64,000 nt of DNA from NCBI GenBank assembly GCA_029641185.1, contig JAPWGK010000005.1, forward strand, positions 1,860,001 through 1,924,000, written 5' to 3'. Under the pieces are notes generated by a model. The model saw nothing but the letters and a program-made list of their open reading frames with translations, was not told the DNA's origin and made no database searches. Positions 32,709 through 46,271 of the stretch are shown one piece after another. Positions within the stretch are counted from its first letter, which is position 1; the number at the start of each line of letters is the position of its first letter. The position numbers were made by a program, and so were the translations under genes. Source of the stretch: Pseudofabraea citricarpa. Its lineage: Eukaryota; Ascomycota; Leotiomycetes; Helotiales; Dermateaceae.

Positions 32709-35700
32709 GATTAATTCAGTTCTCGGGTTCAAGATTTTCTGAATGGATTTATGAGGTCGATTGATTGTCCAGAAATGAATCGAATGGCTCGCATTCGCTT
32801 CTTATAAGCTATAGAGGGGTATCTCAGAAACTCTAGATAGATAAAAGTATCGGATGTATGACGTCGTAAGATCACCTCGGCCTAAACCGCTAAGCGACGT
32901 GAATCAAGCAATGTTTTTCGGCCGAAAATTTAAGTTAAACGAGCATGAAAAGGACAACAGTGGGAGCAGCTAAAGAAGCTGATTCGTGAAACCATCCTTA
33001 ACTTTGGAGAAGGTGTTTAAGAACTAGAGCCGGTGTATGGAAATGGTATCACTTTATGTATTCTGCTTATGCTCTGTAAGGTCCCGAAACTTCGGCGATA
33101 TTCTACTTGGATATCGGTGGGTTGATTCGACGTCATTTTCCAGGCCGTCTTTTGTAGAGCATGCAGATGCCTTCTTTCTTCTTGAAACTTCTAAATTCTC
33201 AGGGTTATACATATTAAATCTCATCGATTGAATAAAATATAACAGCTAAGGCATGTGGAATCTACTGATACATACGTGCCTAAAATGAACTAGACATACT
33301 TGAAGCGCAATTTTAGAGTTACAGTTCTTTATACTCATTGGTTTGAAGTCCCATATCATATAGTTTTAACATTATCAAACGTGTTATGAGTGTTATACAT
33401 TTCGATGTTATGGATAATAGATAATGGCATAAGGAGTAAATGTAGTAAAATCACAAAGAACCACGTCAAATGAAAGGGGGGTAGGACGTTATCGAAACGA
33501 GTCAGTGGTGTCCAGCCCGGATTAGTGGAAAACTATTTGTTTCAGCATATATCTACTGGCGAGCAAGGCGAACTTCCCGGGCCCTGAGAACATCGAATTC
33601 GAGACAGTTGTATTTACCAGAACAGTCGGCAGATGATTCGTTCAATTATCTTTCGGAGTAAACCAAGTCGCGGTACGTTAGGCAGCTGCTAGAAGAAACA
33701 GAGTCCAAATTAAGAACCGTCGCCTTGTAGGTTATTATAAAGAATGCTATGGAACGGATGATTGAATATTGAAACAGTCTGACGCCATGGTCCCATCCAG
33801 ACGCAGCGTGATAAAGGTGGGTTGTCCCTTGGATCTAAGATCAGAGCCGTGAAGCTATAAACCCAAAAGCTGAAAAGTGCTTACTATTATAAGGAGAGAT
33901 ATAACAAAGAAATCTATTCTGTTGCCAGCAGGTACTCTGTTGTTACTAATAATAAGTTGGATAACAACGGCATATTTTATCACCGCGCCGGTATATCGCT
34001 AGAAATTTCACCAACTAGAATTCTGTAGAAATATAGCTTATAATACCCGGACCTTTGTAGACCTCCTCGCAATGCTCTTGACGAAGTAAGTACTATGCAT
34101 ACATTTCAAAGAAATAAGAGTCGTTACAAAAGTATGAACCTGGAGCAAAGTGGGAGAGGAGCCGAATGCGGAATTTAGTGGCTTTGGAAGTATGACCTTA
34201 TTCTGAGTGAGGCAGCTGGCAAGACTACACCAGTCGTGCAATGGCGCAGTAGAACTATTGGAGCTTGTATGCCAGTTATGGATCTTGACTTTGTTCAGAT
34301 ACCACAGTCCCTGTTGCACATTTTCTGTATATCAGTCTCGCTCTGGGGTCCCATTACCAACCTACGTTAGTCATAACGGAGGTGCAGTTCACGGGTTCGG
34401 AAGAAGTCCACCCGAAGCAGTCTGCCAAGCGTGCATTATTATGCAAGGGAAAGTCGGAATTGCTGACGCTGAAGCCGGCTGTGTCTGTTTTGACAAGTAA
34501 CCCAAGAACCACGAAGCTAGTAACAACAAACAGACTGGTCACGAGTACAATAATCAGACTTCAACCCACTTGCCTCCCTGTCTGTTCTTTAGTGAGAACC
34601 CAGTAATTATGGTGTGATGTCTCTTATTTTACTTTCGTATTATAAAGACGGCTAAAACTACTACTTAAATTTCAGGGTATAGTCGATCTTTGAGTCGCTG
34701 CGTTGCAGTTTCTAATTTGTAAGTTGTCGCGTCGTCGCGTTGGAAGCTAAAAAGTAGTATATCTAGCGTTAAATCATTTTATGCTCGATCGTTCTTATAC
34801 ACCGAGTTAGAGCTATCACAGTATTGATTAACAAAGGCTATGATGTCTAGATTTTGAGTATAAGAGATACGGGCAAACGAAGACCTGTTTACATGTACGT
34901 AGGTATGTGATAACTAGCCCAACAGTTGAGCCATATACTATAAGGCTACCGATTGCCTAAGCGCTTCCATTAAAACGGTCGGGTAGCCACAATCCACTGT
35001 CACTGAAGATTGAAAGTTAGCCGTAGCTAGAAAATAGCACAACTAAAAGTCAGTCGGCCCTCAGTTCTGCTGAACAACGGGAGTAGCTTATCTTTCGCTT
35101 TATAGCTTAGGTTCAAAATTTAGTGGCTAGGGAACTAGTTAATGCTTGCAGGGTACTTTGCTCCTGGCATAGCAATAGATAAATAGCTTCCGCCGAGTAA
35201 TCATTTTCGCGATGCTTTAACCAGTAAGGACTTAAGAAGTATAAGAGCAAGACCTGTTCATATGCATGTCATTTAACAAACATGCAATCTGGAACTTGGC
35301 GAGGCTCGTCGTTTGATTTTCCTCGGAGCGATGAAGATCTTTATCAGTGACAAAGTTTGATGGTGAAATGACAGCCTCGGAAGTGATTTATATCCTCCAT
35401 GAAACTGATTTTTCACATAGCAAAGATTTGATCACTATCTAGAAAACAGATATTTCGAAATTATCTTCGCTGCTTACGCTATAGATGATTATATGTTGTA
35501 GCATCACAAAAGGCTTAGACCAGACTGGAACCTTGGAAGGTTACTCGAGCTCCTCGGTTACGATTGTCATCAAGTTTAGTAAAGCCAGGCCAGCTAGTAA
35601 CTTTAAGATTCTTCTCGAGTTGGTTTTAAATCTTGAAAATATACGCAAAAAGGATGAACTGTTGTTTTATTCCATGATTATAATATTGAAAGGTTCTAAA

Positions 35701-36490
35701 ATTATCAAGTTGTTGAATTTTGTAACTTTCTATTCAAGAGACATAACTTGATCATTGAATTCCAAGGGTATAACAAGTGCTATACTTACGGGTTTGTAAC
35801 TACTTGACTCGCATCTTGACTCGCCGTTGGAATTCTTACCTCCAATAAAGTATATGTTGGTACTTATCTAGGTATCTTACGAAACAAATTACGTTTAAAG
35901 TTTGCTAAGTCAATCCGAACGCCTGTATTACTGTACGGAACGGAGTAACAGGCGAAAAGAAGGCTCGAAGAACATTATTGTGGGCCTGAATATCCCAATT
36001 AACTTTGCCAATTCTAGTCTACGTCTCACAGCCGCAGATCTTTCCCTGGTTCAACGGTTATTGACGGGTCTCTAAATAGGCGAAGGAATCCGCAGTCGGC
36101 GTGTGGTGCTTCCCCGCATGTCTCCATAGCTCAATTGACCAGACGATTATGTTATGCTCCACCTTCTCCATGGAATTGTTCACCGTTGTCGGAGCCTGCA
36201 CTTTGAGCGAGCATTTCGCCTGGTCAACCGCTCGGTTAGAGGCGGTCGTACCCCATACGGGGCCGGACAAGTGCGACTTCCAAGATGACGAGGGTGGGGA
36301 TCCTGAAGAAAATATGGAGTAGACCGAGCACGACTTTTTTTTTTACGTGCCAAGCAAAGTGGCCCTTATAACAAGAGATGCCTTAACTTACAGCACCGGC
36401 AATGTCAAGTTCATATGAGCATTGAATTTGCTTTCTCTTCCTCATCCCTGTCAATTCAATATCGTCACTGTCACGAACTGGATCTGGAAG
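32709..36490. other. 3.8-kb gene-poor region
   Basis: This long stretch, AT-rich in several parts (33200-33440, 34600-34900, 35640-35780), shows no confident gene. A possible decayed small secreted-protein gene lies at about 34290-34560 on the minus strand and is listed separately. Other frames are short and lack family resemblance. Confidence 0.45.
34293..34554 (-). pseudogene. possible small secreted cysteine-containing protein, no ATG
   Basis: A minus-strand frame reads LIIVLVTSLFVVTSFVVLGLL..KTDTA, a good signal-peptide-like leader, followed by a polar segment with DCFG and VNCTS. A donor GTAGGT follows VMTN at about 34361, and an acceptor ATACAG near 34325 would add KMCNRDCGI and a stop, giving about 70 residues with four cysteines. 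No ATG opens the frame: a TGA lies just upstream and the only candidate is GTG. It may be a decayed effector-like gene or a chance frame. Confidence 0.22.
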
Positions 36491-38266
36491 ATGGATAATC
36501 AGGCGGGAGCTAAAGTGTCCACTGTAGAGGACAATGGCATCAGCTACGAACAAGGAACAAATCATGAGATTGCAGCCGAGAAGACAGCTCTGACTGCCAA
36601 TCTGGCTGAAGGTCGCGGAGGAGAGACTCGACGTGGGTTGAAGAGTCGTCACATTCAATTCCTGTTAGAAACCACCTTTCAATTGCTTAATCTCTTCTCC
36701 GCTAACCAGATCCAGAGCACTCGGTGGAGCCATTGGAACCGGACTTTTTGTTGGGTCCGGTTCTATTCTATCCCTTGTAGGGCCGGCACCTCTTTTCATG
36801 GGCTACTTGACCCTCATGGTCGTCGTTTGGTGTATCATGCAGGACTTAGCCGAGATGGTTGTCTACCTTCCTTTGCAAGGCATCACGATTCCCTACTTTG
36901 TGAACCGCTTTGTGGAGCCTTCGCTGGCCTTTGTCTGTGGTTGGAACTACTGGTATGCCTATTCAATTCTTATTGCCGCCGAGGCAGTAGCGGGAGCCAT
37001 TCTCTTGGACTATTGGACGACTCCGGTACCCTCGGAAGCCTGGATTGCCATTTACCTCGTTATGATCCTCGCACTAAACATCATCGCTGTAGAGTTCTTT
37101 GGGGGTTAGTAGAAAAGTCAGACCGAGTAGAAATTACAAAGACTAACTAGCATCTAGAGTCGGAATTTTGGTTTGCGAGTGTTAAATTAATAGCCATCAC
37201 TGGCCTCATCATCCTAGGCTTCGTCATATTTTTTGGTGGCTCTCCTAACGATCAGGGTCGCCTTGGGTTTCGATATTGGCAAGATCCTGGTGCTTTTAAA
37301 CCATATATGGTTGACGGTAATACCGGTCGCTTTCTGGCATATTGGGCAGCTACAATTCGAGCCGGTTTCGCTTTCATCACCTCCCCAGAGCTCATCGCCT
37401 TAGCAGCAGGTGAGACTATTGCTCCTCGCCGTAACATTCCTAAGGCAGCTCGGCGATTTGTCTGGAGATTGCTGGCCTTCTACGGCCTCGGCTCATTAAT
37501 CATCGGTGTTATTGTCCCTTCTGACGATGAACAACTTTTAAGTCCTAATTCCAACGCCAGCGCCAGTCCCTTCGTCATTGGTATTCAACGGGCGGGGATT
37601 CGTGGTCTGAACCATGTAATCAATGCCGCAATTCTGACTTCAGCATGGTCTGCTGGCAATGCCTTCCTTTATTCTGGCAGCCGAGTGCTCTACGGGATGG
37701 CTCTGAACAAAGATGCGCCGAAGATCTTTGGAAAGACTACCAAGAGAGGCGTTCCTTACGTCGCTGTTCTGGCTACGTGGCTTGTTGGTTTCCTGGCTTT
37801 CCTGACCGCCTCCAGCAGTGGCTCTCAGGTATTTACTTGGTTCACTAACATTTCCACCATCAGCGGTTTTATCGCTTGGATTATCGTCATGATCACATAT
37901 CTCCGATTCCGTTCTGCACTCATTTATAACGGTCTGCTTAATACGCGACCATACATCACCCGGTTCCAACCATACCTCACCTACTTCGTCCTGGGCTTTA
38001 TGACCGTCTTGACTTTAACCAACGGCTTCCAGGTTTTCTTTCCCAAGAACTGGTCCGTTACGGACTTCCTGGCTGCGTATATCACGCTTCCCATCGTGTT
38101 CGTGCTGTATGTCGGACACAAGCTCTGGTTCAGGACTCCGTTCGCTCAGAAGCTAGACGAGATTGATGTTATCTCGGGCAAGCGGGAGATGGACGACTTG
38201 TGCGCCTTGGATGAGGAACCAGTACCAAAGAATATTTGGCAGAAGGTTTGGTTCTGGATAGCTTGA
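36491..38266 (+). CDS. amino-acid permease (APC superfamily, fungal AAT type)
   Basis: Exons 36491-36663, 36716-37104 and 37158-38266 join to about 556 residues. The first intron ends at ATCCAG (36715), which is required to give RHIQFLALGGAIGTGLFVGSG, the standard segment 1 start; the second joins VEFFG to ESEFWFASVK, also standard. Further landmarks are ELIALAAGET in segment 6, and NAFLYSGSRVLYGMA with DAPKIFGKTTKRGVPYVAV, present in nearly all fungal amino-acid permeases. The C-terminal EIDVISGKREMD is the usual cytosolic tail. Substrate range is not predictable; dicarboxylic or neutral amino acids are possible. A longer in-frame ATG at 36422 exists, but MDNQAG at 36491 fits the family length better. 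Confidence 0.9.
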
Positions 38267-38810
38267 GATAACATACTTGTTGGCTCTAGGTATATGATAA
38301 AAATGTGTACAAAGTATAGTGACATCATTAAAACTAGAATATATAGTTAAAGTATTAGAACAAATATAAGGCTCTCATGATCATGCCTGTGGTTCTGCAT
38401 CATACTTAAATTGTTGTAAAATAATTAGAAAACATCATCTATGATAAAGTTTATCAAAAGTTGCATTATTGTGGTAACAGATATTCTCTTCTACGAGGTA
38501 GAATACATGCGATAGTTTTCAGAGGCTGAAAGTGGGAATATGGCAGACCTGTTTGAAGACTCTGTTTCAAACCCGCATATCTTTCAGTTCGCTGATTCGT
38601 GGCAAGTAAAGTAGCATGGAAGTGAATAAGACGTCTTAAATTGAGGGTAGTACAGCATGAATGCAGCTGCAGAATACAATCACGATATTATTTTTACTTG
38701 GTATAGCATGTAAATTTATAAGCATATTGTTTAATTATGACATTGCCTTCGAAAGATCCCATATAATCTGGCTTGTTGCCCAATTGCGACTTCAAGTTCA
38801 TTTGGGCTTC
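38267..38810. other. AT-rich intergenic stretch between convergent genes
   Basis: About 540 bp, strongly AT-rich from 38280 to 38480. It contains the 3' flanks of the two transporter genes. Nothing else was seen. Confidence 0.55.
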
Positions 38811-40745
38811 TTATCGAGCATTATCCACGTGCACAGAAACCTCCTTCTCGTCAGCGTCGAAAGAAGGGCCATTATTCTGGACAAATTCTGATCCAATTTA
38901 TTAGCTTTTGAAATCTCAAGTCGAGAACGAGGAGAGGCAAAAAGAAAAACTTACGATCAACTTCTGTGTACTTGAACTTTCTGGCTGGGATATGATTATC
39001 AAAAAGCAAATCAATCTCGCCAAAGGTACGGTCCTTGGTTTCGGGGAGACGGAACCAACACCAGATGTTACACAGAAGGTTTGTCCCGGCATAGAACAAA
39101 CCGGCTTTGGCTCCCCAGTTCCAGGCTGTACGGACACGTTAGTGGATTTGAGATAGAGGGACTTCAATGCTTACCAGTATCTGAGATCATGCGGGGCGTG
39201 ACAGAATTGGAGAATATGCCCGTCAAGTTATAAACGAATCTGCCAATGACAATAGTCTTGTACCTCAATCGTCCTGACGGAGTCTCAGCAACGATTGGAT
39301 AGCAGACAGGCCCCACGGTAATCATGTTGCATAGCGTTGAGACAACCAGCAAGATACCAACAGCCATTTGAGAGTCCTTTCCCGTGGCAAAGCCAAGGCC
39401 ACCGATTGCGATGAGGCAGAAAAACATGAACGTCAGGCCAACCATATAGATTGTCGCTCGTCCAAAGTGTGGAAACAGGAACCAGCAAATAATCCCTCCC
39501 ACGATGTAGCAAGCGGAAAGCCCGATGTTGAGATCGAAGGCTTGGACGTCGCTGAAGCCGGCGGCTTCTAAAAACACCACCGAGTATCCCAGAATGGCAT
39601 TGCCGCAGAGGATCTGAGCTGCCCAGACCACGCAGTTCTGCATTCCTATCAGCACATGAATAAACATAAGAAAAAATAAGAATACTGACAATTTCGGTTC
39701 GCCGAAGGTTTGTGCCTCGGAAACAGTCGAGAATACTTGCACCACCCGTTTCGATCCTCTCTAGGTTGGTTGTGTACCTTATATATGCAAGGCTTGCCTC
39801 GACCTCTCTCTCTTTCTCTGGCGTATTTGCTGCAAGACGCATCAAACTTTTCCTGGCCTCGTCCAAATTGTCACGCCGGACGGCGTTCCAAGGAGATTCA
39901 GGCGCAAAGTAGGCACCGATCAAGAGAGGGATTGGCCAGACCCATTGAATCACAAATGGAAGCCTCCAACCTAGGTCGCCTTCCAAGCCAGCCACAGCAC
40001 GTACGACGCCTGATGAGAGGAGAATACCTGCACCCCAGCACATGCAAACATATGCGGTGACGTATGGTCTCAGGATGGTTGGAACAAGTTCACATGCATA
40101 TGTTGTTGAAAGTGTCTTAATGAAGGAATGATTTAGCTTAGGCCAACTGAGAAGTGTTTTCAGAGTAACATACCTGGAAGACACCCCAAGAGACACCGCA
40201 CATGGCCTCTCCAAAGGCCAGCACAGATAAAGAGGGTGCGAATACTGGAATGAAAATCATCACAGCCATCCAAGCCATAAAAAACATCATAGTAGAACGA
40301 CACCCGAAACGATCTTGTGTATAGGCGTTCACCAGGAGCCCAGCCAGTTGTCCGACTACAGCTGAGTTGGATAGACCCGATTGCCATTCGGCCGGGATAG
40401 CCTTTTTCCCCGTCTTAGAATTCATGACTCCAAATCGATTCTGGAATTGGGATTGCCCGTAGAAGGAATTAATCTGCGTTGGAGAAAGTTAGAAATACCG
40501 ATACTCTTTTGTCGCAACCCTTGGCTTACAATGACCAAGTCGTAGCCTTCCATGATCAAGCTAGTGGATAGAAACATTGCCCAGAAGACGGCTGTCTTGT
40601 ATTTTTTGAGCGCTTGTCGAATCGTCAATTGACTGTCTGTAACTGCACTCTCCTGAGCATGACGGATAAGGTCTGCAGCATCTGAGGCACTCAATTTCAT
40701 TCCATTGAGTTCATTCTCGGTAGGAACAATCTTAGCGACGGCCAT
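38811..40745 (-). CDS. MFS sugar permease (maltose/alpha-glucoside type)
   Basis: Six exons (40530-40745, 40174-40473, 39690-40115, 39175-39637, 38955-39125, 38811-38887) give about 550 residues. The order of features matches fungal Mal-type permeases: a cytosolic N-terminus, AMFLSTSLIMEGYDLVI, QDRFGCRSTMMFFMA, LSTTYACELVPTILRPYVTAYVCMCWGAG with the conserved ELVP-type loop, PESPWNAVRRD in the sixth-segment loop, the central YTTNLE, and FRLPETKDRTFGEIDLLFD near the end. The last intron is chosen so that the tail reads FVQNNGPSFDADEKEV; the alternative without it runs into an odd hydrophobic end. It is a plasma-membrane proton symporter for disaccharides or hexoses; specificity is inferred only from overall resemblance. 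Confidence 0.87.
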
Positions 40746-43700
40746 GGTGTTGGATTTTGTAGCGAAAATCGACAGGATATCGATGAAATCCAGGGTCGCG
40801 TATTCAGCTGCCTGCAGCAGGAGGTAGTTTTCTCGGGTCCTGGAAGTGGGAGATATTTATAATTGCGAGCAGATTTTAAGGTCCGGGGTAGAATCCCTTT
40901 CCATAGCGACGTTTTTTGCTAAAGCGAGAATAATGCATAAGTCATTGTGAAAGCGAGCCAGTAACCCCACACTGCCCTCAGGGGGTACTCCGCGGGGAAA
41001 GTGTGGGGTACGATGTCTTTCTGCTTTCCAGACCTCAGACTAAAACTAAAGCGGGAATCAAATGCTGGTGCTTGGCTCTTTTCAGTAGGGGATTTGGCAT
41101 TTGTGGCGCCTGGGATTCAGGTCATGCTTCCCCGCCCACACATCCTCCGCACACTATGCTCTCCCCCACCGGAGTGTATTTCATACGGCGCTCGGAACGT
41201 CTTAAGGAATGGCATGTTGCTGGAAATATCACCTGATAATGTCTTCGCTTTGCCTCTTAAGATGAGGCGCAAAGGAGAAGACGTTTCCTCAAACTAAACA
41301 TTCAACATGGGACATAAACTGAGAAACCCCTTTGTTCACGTGATAAGCCGAAATTCTTACACGCAACATGACATGTAGCTATGAATCTTTTTGCAATGAT
41401 AGCTATTCTTATTTTAATACTAGCTAATGCTATTTATTTTCAATATACCATAGGAAAAGGAAGGTGACATGCACTTCTTTAGAAGATATATAAAAAAGAC
41501 CGTTTGGAATCTGCAAGACGTCATATTATTATAAGAACAACTTTTCGAAGTCAAATAATAACTCTAAGTTGAGGGTAATAAATAGTTTCATTTTACCGTA
41601 AGAATCAAACTAACTTTTACGTTTACTTGACTATAAAATAAGAATAATAAAATTTAACTACTTAGTTAAGCGAAGGCTGGGGTAGACTTTAAAAGGACAA
41701 GCAATGAATCGCTTAACTACGTTTATATCATACCTTATTTGTTGTTATATTACGTGCTCTCGTAGTTCGGGTGTTATTATTTGTTCGTTTGTCATTTCTC
41801 AGGTTGTTGTCGCAGACTCAACGTGAGTCCACTAAATACTCATTCGTGCTTCCGTTTGTTCAGAAAGATCTGCTGCCGGAACATACAGTCATGTAGCAGA
41901 CGCCAAAGATTCTTTGTCTTTTGTTAGGGTACTTTGTCATCAAACTCGACGCCAGATACCAATCACCGCTTGTATTCATTCAAGTCAAACGACCCAGAGA
42001 AGACTCGCCCATATGATTGATGGGATATCTTCGAGTGCAGACTGAAGATTCATGATACGGTATCCAGCCCGAATCCAGAATCGATCGGCTTCTTTCGTAA
42101 CTCCGGGATCATAGGAGCACAGCTCAGTGTCTAGACCGAGGCCGACGACTATCACATGTGGGAGTTCCCAACATGATTATTTGCATGAGACTCGTCGTTC
42201 CATCAAGAGAAGGGTGCCGACCGTCTGATAGCGTCTGCTCCGTGTCTGTGTGCTACCCGACCGGTTTCCAGAACTGCATTGGATTCGGCACGGGCGAATA
42301 AATGATAGTCTGCGCGAGGTGGAAGCCCAACATCAATTGTTGGATTCCTCAGCATACAAATACATTCTGGTGGTGAGCAATAAGAAGGATAATGCAAGCC
42401 GATCACACTCGCCAAGGTAGTTTGTCTGTTGGTGGTACATTCCAATTGCTCCTCGAATCGCCATACGGGCGACATCGAAACTTGTTCGTCCAAATGGGGT
42501 GACCTTTTCCAATCCATAAGCAGTCTGATTACTGAAGTGTACAACACATAATAAACGCCGCGCATGACAGAATTATGCAGCGTCGGGTCGCATAATCCAC
42601 CATAGAAAACAGGCAATAGGCGCTAGTTTCTTACTCAATCGACAATTGCCAGACGCCCAGTGGCTGCATTTTTCGCAGTCTGACCGGCTCGCCACACTTG
42701 ACGGCATCTCATGATGCGATTACTATGCTCATCCGTGATAAACAGGACATGGAACCAGTGGATTGTCGACAAGCTGTCACATATCACACTCACAGACAAC
42801 ATATGTATTGGAGTGTCACGGTTGTATCTTAGTCTGTGGTGTGCTGGCCTGAACCCCACCGTGTTCCAGTGACCTTCCCGAATCCGCTACAGAAACCCGA
42901 TGCTGCAGGACCCCAGAAGCCCAGATATTTATGCATATCGAGAGGGGGATGTCGCATCGGATCTGATTGGCGAGCTAGGCAGCCGATAGAACTGGCGGGA
43001 TCGAATAAGATTGCCCATGGCGCTGTGACCTGGGGTATTTGTGTAACCCAATGTATACACTCAGTGAGTGCAACGTGCCACGAGAAGCAAGCTGGGCTGT
43101 GCCATGTGCCGCGATTCGACGGTTCCTCCTTTCTCCGTAGGGTACGAGGAACTTCTTATTCGTCCGAAACCAAAGAGGAGGCCACTCCGGTTGGAATACC
43201 CCCATGACTCTTATGGCTAAGTTGGAAAGCATGAAAATAAAGTCGATATAGCCCGTTACACAACTTCTTTAGCCTGGTCCAGTTCCAGAATGGCGGTACT
43301 GGATGTGGTCGACAGTACAGTACATGGCCAACTCGAATCAAGTCAGTATTTGAAGCACATGCATGCCAGGGATCAGCAGAGTTTCTGGTAAGAAATTGGC
43401 ACATTGGTGGCATATGACAGAATTCCAAATGCAACCAACCAAGTTGCTGAAGAAAAGAAAACTGAGGGCCAACATGACTAGAGTTTCGGCATCGGTCCGT
43501 ACCTCTTCTCGGTTAGCTGAGAGCTAAGTGACAATGTGTTGGACTAACCAACCACGACTTTGCAAGCTGTCAACTGTTGCGTTGTTCATCCTTGATCGGA
43601 CCTTTATTTGGTCCATCGTGTCCGTAAGTCGGAACTCTTTGTATGTGTGTAGTGTGTATATGGACAATCGTCTGAGGGCTTCACCGACTTTAAGATCCGA

Positions 43701-44336
43701 AAGGTTATCCGAGGGATGAACACCTGTTCCCTGGACTCGCCTTTCGGATGAGAATCAAGACAAAGTTCCAAGGCGGAACTCACCGCATACGTCAGCAACG
43801 CCATTATCATAACAATATGCTTCCTCGGTCAGCAAGACTGGAAGATACATGCTGAAATAAAAGACGATGAAAGCCATCCCACTCCTCTGGTGCCAAGGGA
43901 GATTGCGCATGGCTGGCAGGGGCCCGTGAGGTTGCCCCACTCATCTTACTCTATTTTCACATCACCAACCGACTTCTCGACCATGATGTGCCATGACAGC
44001 GGCTCACTGTGCTCTGCATCTTCGAGGCACACTTGAACTTCTTCAACAAGCGACGACGAATAGCACCGCTTTCTGGAAGCCTGGTCCACCCGCTACTCTT
44101 CTACAGCCCTGCCGTTCATAGTGTCTGGCCCTGATCGATATCAGAGCAGTTCGAGGTTCTGACCGCCACTGGGAGTCAGACGGGCCGGAGGGAGATAATC
44201 GACGATCTGTATATGAGGTGAGAAAGTATTTTGCTCTGAATTTCCCTCTTGAAATGGTCCTGGTGTCTCTTCTTTCTCCCAGAGACAATTGGGACTGGAA
44301 TTCAAATTGACACTTTGCCAATTCCGGTTTCTGACA
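40746..44336. other. 3.6-kb gene-poor region between divergent transporters
   Basis: The sugar permease and the GABA-type permease are transcribed away from each other over this stretch. 41300-41760 is very AT-rich. From 42000 to 44300 base composition is near genic, yet no frame has a recognisable domain. A minus-strand frame starting at ATG about 43946 reads MSGATSRAPASHAQ..APEEWDGFHRLLFQHV and looks protein-like but stops after 45 codons. The long minus frame 42203-42616 has no clear family. A decayed gene is possible. Confidence 0.35.
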
Positions 44337-46271
44337 ATGGCGACTCCAGGTGACAAGTCGGAGCTAGCTCCATCAGCCACTCCTAGACCAAGACCTATCT
44401 CACGAAGAGTAAGGCCTAGGATGGCGACTATCCATGATGATGACGAAAGGTTGTTAGCCCAGATTGGCTATCAACAGGTGAGTAATGCCCAGCGGATTTC
44501 AAGCTGTGTTAATGTCGGTGTAGGATTTTCGGCGACACTTTAACAAGTGGTCAACACTTTCTTATGCCGTCTCTGTTCTTGGAGTCCTCGGTTCCGTACC
44601 GGCAACTTTTGGAATTCCTCTGAGTTTGGGAGGACCAGGTGCCACAGTATGGGCTTGGTTAATTGGATCTGTGATGGCGCAGATCATATCCAGTTCAGGT
44701 ACATGTGCTTGCTTCATCTTGTATTCGATGACTGACTTTATCCAGTGGCGGAACTTGTCTCGGCATATCCAGTAAGTCGAATTGAATTCTGTACTGAATG
44801 TGAACTAACATTCAAATAGACTGCTGGTGGGATGTATTTCGTGACCAAGAATGTTGTGCCACCTGAACATGCGGCGATCTGGTCATGGATCATCGGATGG
44901 TGCAATCTGTTAGGACAGACGGCAGGCGTTGCAAGTGTAGCGTATACCGTATCTCAAATGATGCTTGCCGCAGCAAGTATGAACTCAGCATTTGATGGAG
45001 AGAGCTATGCGTTTTCACCGTAAGTAATCAACAGTTAGCAATTGGCAAGCATACTGACTTTCAACAGGACTGCCCTCCAAACGGTACTTTTATCAATGGC
45101 GCTCCTAATTGTCTTCGGGATAATCTGCTCTCTAACAACCGAGACTCTTCACCGAATGATTCTCTGGTTCGCACCGATTAACGTGCTAGCATCGGCATCC
45201 ATCTGCATTGCCCTCTTGATCCTGACGCCCAACAAGCAAAGTGCAAGTTGGGTATTCGGGACCTTCATCAACGGCTCAGGCTGGGGAACGGGATTTTCCT
45301 TCCTGATGAGTTTCCTCTCGGTGGCGTGGACCATGACCGACTATGATGGCACAACGCACATGGCAGAAGAAACACACGATGCAGCCATTCGCGGTCCGAT
45401 GGCGATTCGATACGCCGTGACTATTTCCGGTGCTGTAGGATGGATGCTGACTGTGACTTTCTGCTTCTGCACGACTGATTTAGATGCCATTGTGAATACA
45501 CCCACGGGCCTTCCAGCGGCCCAGATCTTCTTGAATGCTGGCGGGACCACAGGCGGGACCATCATGTGGTTCTTCGTGGTACTCGTTCAGTTCTTTACCG
45601 GCTGCTCCGCTATGCTGGCTGATACGAGGATGGCATACGCCTTCTCTCGAGACGGAGCACTGCCATTCTCCTCGTAAGTGACCCCTCAATCTGCGGCGAA
45701 TGACTCCTGACCAGAGCAGGTTCTGGAGCAAAGTGAATCCATACACCGACACGCCAATCAATGCTGTGTGGCTAGTCGTACTTTTTGCAATCGCCTTGAA
45801 CTGCATCGGAATCGGGAGCGAGCAGACCATCGTAGCCATCTTCAACATCACCGCTCCCGCGTTGGATCTGTCATACGCGACGGTGATCTTGGCGCGGAAT
45901 ATCTACTCGCATCGCATCAATTTCCAGCCCGGCCCATACCAGCTTGGTCTCTGGCAGAAGCCGCTGAATTTCATCACCGTCGTCTGGGTCTTCTTCATCA
46001 GCATTGTTTTGCTGTTCCCAACAGTCAGACCCGTCACGGCTACCAACATGAATTATGCTGTTGTGGTAGCTGCCTTCATTGCCTTATTTAGTCTTGTATG
46101 GTGGTGGGCAGGGGCGAGAAAGTAAGTCAACAACTGGATGCACCGTGGAACAATTCTAATGTGATGTGTAGAACGTATACAGGCCCAAAAACGAAAGAGC
46201 TCCTGCAAATAGTCGCTACTGAAGATGGCGAACCTTCTGTTGATGGAATGGAGAATGAGAGTGATGATTGA
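44337..46271 (+). CDS. GABA/choline-type amino-acid permease
   Basis: Seven exons (44337-44477, 44524-44698, 44746-44771, 44820-45019, 45068-45673, 45720-46121, 46172-46271) give about 549 residues; one exon is only 26 bp. The protein matches Uga4/Hnm1-like transporters: LLAQIGYQQDFRRHFNKWSTLSYAVSVLG before segment 1, VAELVSAYPTAGGMYFVTK in segments 2-3, SWIIGWCNLLGQTAG, YDGTTHMAEETHDAAIRGP after segment 6, and ADTRMAYAFSRDGALPFS. The C-terminus is acidic. Such proteins import 4-aminobutyrate, choline or related amines across the plasma membrane. All six introns are 45-50 bp with canonical ends and fit the phase exactly. Confidence 0.9.
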
